From contig JAGWWM010000008.1 in NCBI GenBank assembly GCA_018970395.1, forward strand, positions 1-64,000: a DNA stretch of 64,000 nucleotides, in the 5' to 3' direction. Position numbers and translations under genes: made by a program. Shown here piece after piece: positions 7,087-14,492 of this stretch; position 1 is the stretch's first letter, and the number at the start of each line of letters is the position of its first letter. This stretch comes from Bacteroidota bacterium. GTDB lineage: Bacteria > Bacteroidota > Bacteroidia > Chitinophagales > Chitinophagaceae. A model generated the notes under the pieces. The model had not been told where the DNA came from. It saw only the letters and a program-made list of their open reading frames with translations, and did no database searches.

Positions 7087-7737
7087 ATGTCGCCCATTCA
7101 AGTTGCCATTGCAGACGATCATCAGATTTTCAGAAAAGGAGTCATCCTATCGCTCCGTCCATTCGCCTCCATCAAATTTGTACTGGAAGCAGAAAACGGA
7201 GATGAATTGCTGAAAGGACTGGAAACCATTCAACCCGATGTGATCCTGATGGATTTGAGAATGCCGGGAAAAGACGGCATCGAAACCACCAAAATCATCA
7301 GCAAACAATATCCCAAAATTCATATTCTGGTGCTTTCAATGTATGAAGATGAAAGATTCGTAACGCACCTGATGGAAAACGGCGCCAACGGCTACTTGCT
7401 AAAAAATTCAGACGCTAACGAAATTAAAAAAGCCATTCTGGAAGTAATGGCCAAAGGATATTATCTCAATAATTTCGTGAACCGTATCCTGCTCAAAAAA
7501 TCACACCAAAAAGCAAAAGTCATTCCCTCGCTCAACAGCGAAATACAAATCAGCGATAAAGAACAACAGGTCATCCGTTTGGTCTGCATGGAATATACGG
7601 CACAGGAAATCGCAAAAGAAATGCAAATCAGTCCTCGCACGGTAGAAGCCATTAAAGATCGTTTAATGGAAAGATTCGGGGTAAAGAATTCAGTTGGACT
7701 GGTATTCTTCGCTATGAAAAACGGATTGATTGATTAA
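7087..7737 (+). CDS. NarL/LuxR-type response regulator (cassette 2)
   Basis: This is a 216-residue regulator. The receiver has the acidic pair DDH at residues 10-12, the phospho-acceptor Asp near residue 56 (LMDLRMPGKDG), the Ser/Thr switch in VLSMY and the Lys in LLKNS. The LuxR-type HTH is in the last 65 residues (ISDKEQQVIRL, then ISPRTVEAIKDRL). It is paralogous to the cassette 1 regulator along the whole length, including the C-terminal VGL-x-FAMKNG ending. The stop codon overlaps the stop codon of the convergent minus-strand gene by 2 bases. Confidence 0.88.
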   Translation: MSPIQVAIADDHQIFRKGVILSLRPFASIKFVLEAENGDELLKGLETIQPDVILMDLRMPGKDGIETTKIISKQYPKIHILVLSMYEDERFVTHLMENGANGYLLKNSDANEIKKAILEVMAKGYYLNNFVNRILLKKSHQKAKVIPSLNSEIQISDKEQQVIRLVCMEYTAQEIAKEMQISPRTVEAIKDRLMERFGVKNSVGLVFFAMKNGLID

Positions 7738-8477
7738 GCAAGCAAGGCTCTGATGGGGGCATAAGACAAAGAATCATCCAACAATCCCCCAATGAAATCC
7801 GCTAGCTTCGGATTGACGGTCGCCAGCAAATTCAAATCCGATTTTCCCAAAGAATATGCCTGCTCAACCGCTTGTTTATCGCCGCCCCATTCCAAAATGG
7901 TATTCTCCTCTCCCTCCTCCTTGTCTTCTTCAATATCTTTAAAATCATCCAGCAACAATATTGGTCTTGCCAGCGCATACCAGTACGGCAAGAAATCAGT
8001 TACCCATTCATCAGAGAGTTCCAAATCAGTAAGGGTAAACAAAAAGAAATCACTTCTTGCCAGTGCTTTGTGTTGTTCTTCAAATTGAAAAAAACGAGTT
8101 GGCTTTCCGGTGAATAACGCAAATAAATCTGCCGCAAGATGCGGTTGACGGACAGATCCTTCCAACAATTCTTTGCAGGCGGCAATGAAGGAAGACTGAT
8201 CTATTAGATTGTTTTCATACTGTTTTAAAAAATGAAATCCGCGTTCCATCAATGATACATGTCGATCCTCTAGTAACCGCTCGAGTTCAATGCCGCGTTT
8301 ATGCATCAGATCAAACGCAAAGGGGATCGTCAGAAAACCAAATCCTACCGATAAATAAATACGTTTGTTTTGCCAGAAAAGATTATCCGCCGGTATTGGC
8401 CGAAGGTTGGCAAAATAATCAGCGACGAAAGAATTTATCCCTAATTGCTCTTGCAGAATCCTGGATGTTATTACCAT
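7734..8477 (-). CDS. Unknown helical protein with an acidic DDxxDxxxD motif
   Basis: This is a 247-residue soluble, mostly helical protein. I cannot name a family with confidence. Near residues 177-190 it has LLDDFKDIEEDKEEGEEN, an aspartate-rich stretch in a helical context. That is reminiscent of the metal-binding motif of class I isoprenoid synthases, but the usual second motif is not clear. The start at 8477 lies 59 bases inside the preceding DUF4296 gene, so a later start is possible. It is the last gene of the bamD-to-DUF4296 set. Its frame meets the cassette 2 regulator tail to tail. Confidence 0.6.
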   Translation of the reverse strand: MVITSRILQEQLGINSFVADYFANLRPIPADNLFWQNKRIYLSVGFGFLTIPFAFDLMHKRGIELERLLEDRHVSLMERGFHFLKQYENNLIDQSSFIAACKELLEGSVRQPHLAADLFALFTGKPTRFFQFEEQHKALARSDFFLFTLTDLELSDEWVTDFLPYWYALARPILLLDDFKDIEEDKEEGEENTILEWGGDKQAVEQAYSLGKSDLNLLATVNPKLADFIGGLLDDSLSYAPIRALLA

Positions 8478-8859
8478 GTTGAATTTTTTCAGTAGTAACC
8501 GGTGCGTTCAAACTGATCATGCGACCGGAATAAGCTGCCAATGAATCGGTGAGGGTATTGAACAAAGCGGGATGATCCAAATAAAAATCCAGACTCTCTT
8601 TAAACGCTTCATAACGGGTGTTATGCAATTCAAAGATGCGCTGATAGTAAGTATGGTTTTCAGCGTAATGATCCATTCCTCCGAGTCGCGCTACCCTTTC
8701 GTTATTCAACGCATCTGCGATATACAATTCGTGGAGAATTACTTTCATGCTGTCGGGCTGCAATAAACTCCCCGGCACTTTGGCAGTGGTCGTATCACCA
8801 CAGGAAAAGATGCCTGTGATTCCCAACAATAAAATCATATTTCGCATATACCTGTTCAT
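8419..8859 (-). CDS. DUF4296 domain lipoprotein
   Basis: This is a 146-residue protein with a lipoprotein signal (hydrophobic 7-18, then FSC with the lipid Cys near residue 20). The body matches the DUF4296 pattern found in Bacteroidota: a helix with PDSMKVILHELYIADALNN, then YYQRIFELHNTRYEAFKESLDFYLDHP. Function is unknown. The ATG overlaps the porD stop by 4 bases, so it is translationally coupled to porD. Its presence directly after coaBC-porD is a recurring order in the phylum and hints at an envelope role. Confidence 0.82.
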   Translation of the reverse strand: MNRYMRNMILLLGITGIFSCGDTTTAKVPGSLLQPDSMKVILHELYIADALNNERVARLGGMDHYAENHTYYQRIFELHNTRYEAFKESLDFYLDHPALFNTLTDSLAAYSGRMISLNAPVTTEKIQHGNNIQDSARAIRDKFFRR

Positions 8860-9779
8860 TTCAACTCTTGTTTGTATTTATTGGCATTGCTTACGTCAAG
8901 TTTGCCAAGTATTTCTGCCACCCGCTGCCTCAACTGAGGGGATGCTTTTTTAAATATGCCAATCAATTCTCCCGACTTGCCCAGCATGAAAAACTGAATA
9001 ATCATCAGATTCGGTGTTTCTTTATTAATGTTTTCCAGTTGCAGCAGTGCATTGAAGATTTCTTCTCTGGCGGTCGCTTCATCCTCATACATGCGATCGA
9101 GCCCCTTTCGATAGTAGTTGTAATAAAAATCGTGAATGAGCGCGTAGCGATTATTGATAAGATTTTCGGTTAACCAGTAGCGGTTGCGGTTAATATCCTC
9201 AAAAGAACGCCAGCCGGTAATTTTAGATGCATCAGGCGCATTGTTGACAATATTCAGTGCTTTCTGAAAAAACTCATCCCCTCCCCTCAATGAAAACGAA
9301 TCATAGTCATAACCTAAAATCACATACACATAATAGACCATCACTGCCGTTAGATTGGACACGAGCGGATCACTCCCACTAACCCTGTTTTCATTAAACT
9401 CAAGCGGCTGTCCTTCTACATACTTGAACACGACATTCACATCCTGATAATTCACGATGGGTGACTGGTAGGTGGACTGATAAACCGGACGGGCAGACTG
9501 TATCATCAGGGTACCTTCATACACATTTTGTTCAATGACCGATTTAAGATTGAGCAGAAACTGACATTCAATTTTTTCATTGAGTTTGTAGCTGTCGTTG
9601 GTCCATTTTCTTTTATTGATAAAATTGGTCAGGGATGTTTCAAGCGTGCGAAATATCTTTTTATCAATCGTAGTGGGAAGCTGATTATCCATCACTTTTA
9701 CGCGAGCGGTAACTTCCTGCGCTGCCGCAGGCAGCGCAACACTCATCACCATCCACACCAAGACAAGCAACTTATGCAT
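8856..9779 (-). CDS. porD: Type IX secretion protein PorD (DUF4835)
   Basis: This is a 307-residue exported protein; residues 1-20 are a signal peptide ending AAAQ. The body follows the PorD/DUF4835 pattern: EVTARVKVM, an early FRTLETSLTNFIN segment, ECQFLLN, a central YYVYVILGYDYDSFSLRGG block, and ITGWRSFEDINRNRYWLTEN. PorD is an accessory component of the type IX secretion system, which exports proteins across the outer membrane of Bacteroidota. The start overlaps the coaBC stop by 8 bases. The coaBC-porD order is typical of the phylum and supports the call. Confidence 0.88.
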   Translation of the reverse strand: MHKLLVLVWMVMSVALPAAAQEVTARVKVMDNQLPTTIDKKIFRTLETSLTNFINKRKWTNDSYKLNEKIECQFLLNLKSVIEQNVYEGTLMIQSARPVYQSTYQSPIVNYQDVNVVFKYVEGQPLEFNENRVSGSDPLVSNLTAVMVYYVYVILGYDYDSFSLRGGDEFFQKALNIVNNAPDASKITGWRSFEDINRNRYWLTENLINNRYALIHDFYYNYYRKGLDRMYEDEATAREEIFNALLQLENINKETPNLMIIQFFMLGKSGELIGIFKKASPQLRQRVAEILGKLDVSNANKYKQELK

Positions 9780-10968
9780 CGAGCATTTTTTTAACGGTGT
9801 TTACAATATCTTCCGCTGTTTCTTTTTTGGTCTTTAATTCAAAATGATGCTCTGTGCCATTTTTCTCATAAATACTCACCCGGTTCGTATCTGCTCCGAA
9901 ACCGGTTTTCCCTTCTTCCCACATATTAAGAACGATGGCATCTGCATTTTTATCAGCCAGTTTTTTCAGCGCATATTCTTTTCCATTTTCAGTCTCTAAA
10001 GCAAAGCCAATCAGCAATTGATGGGGTGATTTCTGTACTCCCAATGTTTTAAGAATATCTTTTGTACGATGCAGTACAAGGGTCAATTCCTCCGACTGCT
10101 TTTTTATTTTTTGAGGACTCACATTGGCCGGCGTATAATCCGCTACTGCCGCCGCCATCATCAGCACATCCGCGTGTTTGGCTTCCTGCATCACCGCTTC
10201 ATACATTGCCTGCGCTGATTGCACCTGAATGGTTTGATGCATTCCCTCCGGCAGTGCAGCCGTAGCCGGACCGGTAATGAGGGTTACACTTGCACCACGA
10301 GCGGCGAATGACGCAGCCAGTGCATTGCCCATTTTGCCGGAAGCATGATTGCCGATATATCGAACCGGATCAATGGCTTCATGCGTAGCACCGGAAGTAA
10401 TGAGAATATTTTTACCTGCAAAATCATTTCTTTTGTCAAAATGCAATTGAATGGACGCAAGAATATCTTCCGGCTCCGCCATTCTGCCCTCTCCTGTTAA
10501 ACCACTTGCGAGAAAACCGTGTGTAACGGGAATTAGTTGATGTCCGCGCGCTAATATTTTTTGCAGATTTTCCTGAGTTGCCGGATGCTTCCACATGTCT
10601 TCATCCATAGCGGGGGCAATCATTACCGGACAGGTAGCAGAAAGATAGACTGCCATGAAAAGATTGTCACAAATACCATGCGCCATTTTTGCCAGCGTAT
10701 TACAGCTGAGCGGAGCCATGATCATCAGGTCGGCCCATCGCCCCAATGCTACATGATTTTCCCACTGATCGTTTTCAGAAAGCTCTATTACCACCGGTTG
10801 TTTGGATAAAGTTGCCAGTACCAAAGGAGATACGAATGCTTTGGCCGAAGGGGTCATCATAACTTTCACTTCCGCTCCTGATTTTACCAGCAGGCGAAGC
10901 AATAGAATGCTTTTATAGGCAGCGATGCTGCCACTGATACCCAGTAAAATTCTTTTTCCAGCCGGCAT
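9772..10968 (-). CDS. coaBC: Bifunctional phosphopantothenoylcysteine decarboxylase / phosphopantothenate-cysteine ligase
   Basis: This is a 398-residue two-domain enzyme for coenzyme A synthesis. The N-terminal flavin-dependent decarboxylase shows GISGSIAAYKS near residue 10, SCNTLAKMAHG, and the PAMDEDMW active-site segment. The C-terminal ligase begins with ITSGATHEAIDPVRYIGN, followed by ASGKMG and the KIKKQ lysine motif. I chose the ATG at 10968 because it leaves the conserved start only a few residues in; an ATG at 10986 is also in frame. It is the first gene of the coaBC-porD-DUF4296 unit. Confidence 0.95.
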   Translation of the reverse strand: MPAGKRILLGISGSIAAYKSILLLRLLVKSGAEVKVMMTPSAKAFVSPLVLATLSKQPVVIELSENDQWENHVALGRWADLMIMAPLSCNTLAKMAHGICDNLFMAVYLSATCPVMIAPAMDEDMWKHPATQENLQKILARGHQLIPVTHGFLASGLTGEGRMAEPEDILASIQLHFDKRNDFAGKNILITSGATHEAIDPVRYIGNHASGKMGNALAASFAARGASVTLITGPATAALPEGMHQTIQVQSAQAMYEAVMQEAKHADVLMMAAAVADYTPANVSPQKIKKQSEELTLVLHRTKDILKTLGVQKSPHQLLIGFALETENGKEYALKKLADKNADAIVLNMWEEGKTGFGADTNRVSIYEKNGTEHHFELKTKKETAEDIVNTVKKMLDA

Positions 10969-11047
10969 AAACGCTAAATTAAACAACCTCTTTCAAATAA
11001 AACGTAAAACCTGTTTTGCCATCACTCAGATACTCCATAAACAGCAA

Positions 11048-11069
11048 AGGCGGCCTGAAAAGACCGCCT
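11048..11069 (-). terminator. Hairpin after rpoZ
   Basis: AGGCGG and CCGCCT (11048-11053 and 11064-11069) form a GC-rich stem 22 bases after the rpoZ stop. The T tract on the minus strand is weak (TTTGCTGTTT), so termination may be partial. Confidence 0.4.
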
Positions 11070-11090
11070 GTTAAATAGGTAATGAAACGC

Positions 11091-11435
11091 TTACGCGAAG
11101 AGATTATTCTCTTCCGATTTGCGATAATAGATTTTATTTTCTACAAACTCCTGTGTGGCCAGAATTGCAGGATTGGGCAGACGCTCGTAGGCTCTTGAAA
11201 TTTCAATCTGCTCCTTGTTCTCGTGAATTTCTTCAAGACTGTCGGTATGGCTGGCGAATTCTTCCAGCTTATTATGCAATTCTTCTTTCAGCGTAATATT
11301 AATCTGATTGGCACGTTTGCTGATCACGGCAATGGACTCATAGATATTACCGGTTTTGGCCTTCAGTGAAGTGAGGCTCTTGGTTTCTACCACATTACTG
11401 GTATTGGCACTAACTTTTCTTAACAGTCTGCTCAT
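11091..11435 (-). CDS. rpoZ: RNA polymerase omega subunit, Bacteroidota type
   Basis: This is a 114-residue protein. The region NIYESIAVISKRANQINITLKEELHNKLEEF matches the RPB6/omega fold (a basic helix with R-A-x-Q-I). The short C-terminal part with AYERLPNPAILATQEFVENKIYY is characteristic of the Bacteroidota version. Omega helps assemble and stabilise RNA polymerase. The gene overlaps the end of bamD by 26 bases, an arrangement conserved in the phylum. It is often annotated only as a hypothetical protein; I rely on order as well as sequence. Confidence 0.82.
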   Translation of the reverse strand: MSRLLRKVSANTSNVVETKSLTSLKAKTGNIYESIAVISKRANQINITLKEELHNKLEEFASHTDSLEEIHENKEQIEISRAYERLPNPAILATQEFVENKIYYRKSEENNLFA

Positions 11436-12240
11436 GTTGAATAGCTTTTAAATGGTTCTGTGAAAGTTGAAAATATTTCTCGGCGTCTTTTGCTAATTTA
11501 CTATCAGGGAAGCGATCTACAAAATCATAATATTCTTCCAGCACTTTTCCGTAGCGTTCTGTCTGTTTGGTGGCGATGCTTTTGAATGCATATTCATAAC
11601 AAGCGCGGATGACCATGAGTTTGTACCGGTCTGCTGAGGGAGAATCGGGATAATGATTCAGAAGTTGTCTGAACGCGATGGCGGCAGCCCGAAAAGAGCC
11701 GACATTGAAATAGAGTTCAGCAGCAAGGTGTTCTTTCTTCTCCAGCTTTTGGTAGCATTTTTCTATTAGTTCAGCAGCAGCATTCGCCTTATCGGAATCA
11801 GGATAATTGTTGATATGCGCCTGCATCAGTCCGATTGTTTTTTGCGTAGTCGTCTGATCCAGTTCTACCTGAGGTGACTGCAGGTAAAAACTGTAGGCGC
11901 GCATATAGTCTATTTCAGCAGCTCGGGTACTTTTGGGGAATACATCCAGAAATCCTTTGAACAGGTTTTCCGAATTCAGATAATCTTTCTGATAAAAAGC
12001 GCAATAGGCATATTTGTAATACAGCTCTTCAAACCTGGCATCGTTTCTGAGCAGAGGGAAAAGCTCTTCTAAAATCATTTGTGCCTTGGTGTATTTTTTA
12101 GCAGCATAAAACTGCTCGGCCTTCCCGAATTTATACTCCGTATCCTTGCTTTTCATGATACGGGTCAACGAGTTGCGGCTACAGGCAATGCAGCAAATGC
12201 TCAAAACGAATATCCATATAGAAGACCTTAACAAGTACAT
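11410..12240 (-). CDS. bamD: Outer-membrane assembly lipoprotein BamD
   Basis: This is a 276-residue TPR lipoprotein. The start at 12240 gives a lipoprotein signal (FVLSICCIAC) with the lipid Cys near residue 20; an open frame reaching to 12375 runs through repeat DNA and is rejected. The body has about five TPR helices pairs, including KAEQFYAAKKYTKAQMILEEL, YKYAYCAFYQKDYLNSENLF and AAIAFRQLLNHYPDSP, as in the BamD/YfiO family. BamD works with BamA to insert barrel proteins into the outer membrane. TACCTTTG lies just upstream (12250-12257). Confidence 0.9.
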   Translation of the reverse strand: MYLLRSSIWIFVLSICCIACSRNSLTRIMKSKDTEYKFGKAEQFYAAKKYTKAQMILEELFPLLRNDARFEELYYKYAYCAFYQKDYLNSENLFKGFLDVFPKSTRAAEIDYMRAYSFYLQSPQVELDQTTTQKTIGLMQAHINNYPDSDKANAAAELIEKCYQKLEKKEHLAAELYFNVGSFRAAAIAFRQLLNHYPDSPSADRYKLMVIRACYEYAFKSIATKQTERYGKVLEEYYDFVDRFPDSKLAKDAEKYFQLSQNHLKAIQHEQTVKKS

Positions 12241-12249
12241 AGAGGGGTG

Positions 12250-12257
12250 CAAAGGTA
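12250..12257 (-). promoter_or_regulatory. -7 box TACCTTTG for bamD
   Basis: The sequence matches the Bacteroidota -7 consensus TAnnTTTG and ends 9 bases before the bamD ATG. No good TTG at the -33 position is seen, since that region is repeat DNA. Confidence 0.45.
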
Positions 12258-12266
12258 CGGAATTGG

Positions 12267-12324
12267 TTGATTTGTTGATGCGTTGATTTGTTGATGCAAC
12301 CGACAACCGATAACAGATAACCGC
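12267..12324. repeat. Octamer array followed by heptamer array
   Basis: Four octamers (TTGATTTG, TTGATGCG, TTGATTTG, TTGATGCA; 12267-12298) run into four heptamers (CAACCGA, CAACCGA, TAACAGA, TAACCGC; 12297-12324). The array ends at the stop codon of the receiver-only regulator. Confidence 0.75.
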
Positions 12325-12731
12325 TACCCCACATACTGCCTCATCTCCTCGCATACATACAAGCGCCCGGCGCATATTTCATCAATGGCTTTATATAATT
12401 CGGCGTGGGGAGAACTTTTGGTGACATAGCCCATGGCGCCCAGCGCCAACATCTGTTTGAGATAATTGGGCTGCGCATGCATAGACACTGCCATGATGCG
12501 AGTGTTGGGGGATTGCTGTCGGATAAGCGGCACGGCATCCGCTCCGGAATATTCTCCGAGATTTATATCAAGTGAAACGAGATCAGGCTGATGTTGCTTT
12601 ACCAACTCCATGGCTTCCTCAAAATCTCCGGTTGCGCCGGCCACTTCCACATCTCCCTTCCCTTCATAAATCTTCACCCATAAATCCCGAATGAGCGCAT
12701 GATCTTCCACTACCACCATTGTCTTTTTCAT
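12324..12731 (-). CDS. Receiver-only response regulator
   Basis: This 135-residue protein is a lone receiver domain. It has the acidic pair near residues 9-10 (VEDH), the phospho-acceptor Asp near residue 55 (SLDINLGEYSG), the switch Ser in AVSMH and the Lys in VTKSS. There is no DNA-binding or enzymatic output domain; the frame ends at residue 135 beside a repeat array. It follows the PAS kinase by 14 bases and is its probable partner. Lone receivers act by protein contact or as phosphate sinks. Loss of an HTH by repeat insertion is possible, but no remnant is seen. Confidence 0.82.
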   Translation of the reverse strand: MKKTMVVVEDHALIRDLWVKIYEGKGDVEVAGATGDFEEAMELVKQHQPDLVSLDINLGEYSGADAVPLIRQQSPNTRIMAVSMHAQPNYLKQMLALGAMGYVTKSSPHAELYKAIDEICAGRLYVCEEMRQYVG

Positions 12732-12745
12732 AATCTTTTATGATA

Positions 12746-14431
12746 TCAATTCAAATAAATAAATACGGTCAACTTGCAACCCTTGCCTGGTGCAGTCTCC
12801 AGCTGCATCTTTCCCGAATATAATTCCACTCGCTTCTGAATATTTTGCAACCCAATGCCCTTCGTCTTTTTGTCGGGATCAAAACCCTTCCCGTTGTCTT
12901 CAATCTCTAAATACACTTTATCGGTTTCATTGTACAGTTTAATGCTCAGACGGGTTGCTGAGGCATATTTAAGCACATTATTCACCTGCTCCTGCACGAT
13001 ACGATAAAAAACCAACTTACGGGTATCCGAAATCGCAACGCCCTGCTCCATAGATTCCTCGAAATGCACTTCCATTTTAACAGCCTGTGTCTGATCGAGC
13101 ACTAAATCTTTAATAGACTGAAACAGATCACGGTCGCCCAAAGTGGGCGTTACCAGGGAGTGCGACAGTTTTCTGATTTCCTGTAACGCCAGTTCAAGGT
13201 TCTGATAACTTTTCAGAATGGTCGCATCAGGTGTTTCTAATTTAGCTGCAAATAAATCCAAATACATTTTTGACGCAGCGAGAATCTGATTGATATTATC
13301 ATGCAACTCGGCTGCCAGTTCAGACTTTTCTTTTTCCTGAGACTGAATGGTAATTTCAGTGATCAGTTTTTGCTCGGTAATCTTTTGCCGAATCAATTTT
13401 TGCTCCAAAGCCTTCTGATCGGTAATATCACTAATCGCACCAATCATTCGAACGGGAGTTCCGGCTTCATCAAATAATATGTAGCCTCTATCCTCTACGG
13501 TACGATACGTACCGTTAGCATGGAGATAACGACATTCCATTTCCCAGTTGGGAATTTTGTGCGCAAAACAATATTCTATTTTCTGTTCCAGTGCTGCTCT
13601 GTCCTCAGGATGAAATCTATTCAACGCCCATTCGATCGAGTCTTCAATATCTTCCGGTCGGTATCCGAAATAGCGCAACATACCGGAACCAAATTGTATT
13701 TTTCGGGTAATTAAATTACTCTCCCAAATTACATCATTGGTAATTTCATTAACGACCAATTCGTAGCGTTCATTGACACTCCGGAGAGCATCGGAAGAAG
13801 ACAATAAATTTTGTTGTAAGCGATTGCTGACGAGCAGCAAAAAAATCACCTGGAAAATAGTAGCGATGGAAGCACCCAGAAAATTCATCTGCCATTCTAA
13901 GCGCAACTTCTCGGGACTCAACTGGTTTTCACCTTCAATCCGGATATCGGTACTCAGAAAAAAGGCAAGATAAAAAACAGCCAAAAAAGTTAACAGGTAG
14001 GCATAGATCTGTTCTCTTCCCTGAAAAGTAATCAGTGAGCCGAGGAAACAGGGAATGAAAAAAGCAAGAATACCCGTTTCTATACCCGTTACCATGCTTA
14101 TCAATCCAATGACCGTGGTCACCTGCATCATGTTGATCGTCTTAGAAAGCAAGGGGTATCCCCATCTGAAAAGCAAGTAAGCAATAGGGGTAATGAAAAC
14201 AGGTATGGTAGTAATATACTGCTGAATATTATATCCCATGAGGTACTGCACTATGGAAAAGATGACGCAGTAACTCATGACCAGCGCCAGGATCATAAGA
14301 TGCAGACGATTCCCTTTTTGCACCAGAATGTCTTCATCGGGAGGTAATACCTTGCCGCCCGATAATAAATTGAGCTGTAGAATTTGTTTTATTTTGGTTG
14401 ATAACGGATTCATAGTACTACTTCCACTCAT
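12746..14431 (-). CDS. PAS-domain sensor histidine kinase, HisKA_3 type
   Basis: This is a 561-residue membrane kinase. Residues about 40-215 hold six membrane segments. A PAS domain with its PAC part follows (about 225-345: EITNDVIWESNL, RFHPEDRA, RMIGAISDITDQK). The H-box is ELAAELHDNINQIL with the acceptor His near residue 385. The N-box (QVNNVLKYASAT), G1 box (EDNGKGFDP) and G2 box (KGIGLQNIQKR) are intact. It forms a pair with the receiver-only regulator downstream. An internal ATG at residue 7 is an equally good start. Confidence 0.88.
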   Translation of the reverse strand: MSGSSTMNPLSTKIKQILQLNLLSGGKVLPPDEDILVQKGNRLHLMILALVMSYCVIFSIVQYLMGYNIQQYITTIPVFITPIAYLLFRWGYPLLSKTINMMQVTTVIGLISMVTGIETGILAFFIPCFLGSLITFQGREQIYAYLLTFLAVFYLAFFLSTDIRIEGENQLSPEKLRLEWQMNFLGASIATIFQVIFLLLVSNRLQQNLLSSSDALRSVNERYELVVNEITNDVIWESNLITRKIQFGSGMLRYFGYRPEDIEDSIEWALNRFHPEDRAALEQKIEYCFAHKIPNWEMECRYLHANGTYRTVEDRGYILFDEAGTPVRMIGAISDITDQKALEQKLIRQKITEQKLITEITIQSQEKEKSELAAELHDNINQILAASKMYLDLFAAKLETPDATILKSYQNLELALQEIRKLSHSLVTPTLGDRDLFQSIKDLVLDQTQAVKMEVHFEESMEQGVAISDTRKLVFYRIVQEQVNNVLKYASATRLSIKLYNETDKVYLEIEDNGKGFDPDKKTKGIGLQNIQKRVELYSGKMQLETAPGKGCKLTVFIYLN

Positions 14432-14492
14432 TGTTTAAAGAAGCAAACAATCGGCGTGAAGGTACAAGATAGGAAGAAAAAACAAAAACGAT

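Noticed and set aside
12267-12324. Repeat arrays considered as CRISPR
   Set aside because: Units are 7-8 bases with no spacers of 30-40 bases, and no cas genes are in the window.
11410-12375. Longer BamD start at 12375
   Set aside because: The added 45 residues translate repeat DNA and part of the preceding gene, and would bury the lipoprotein signal.
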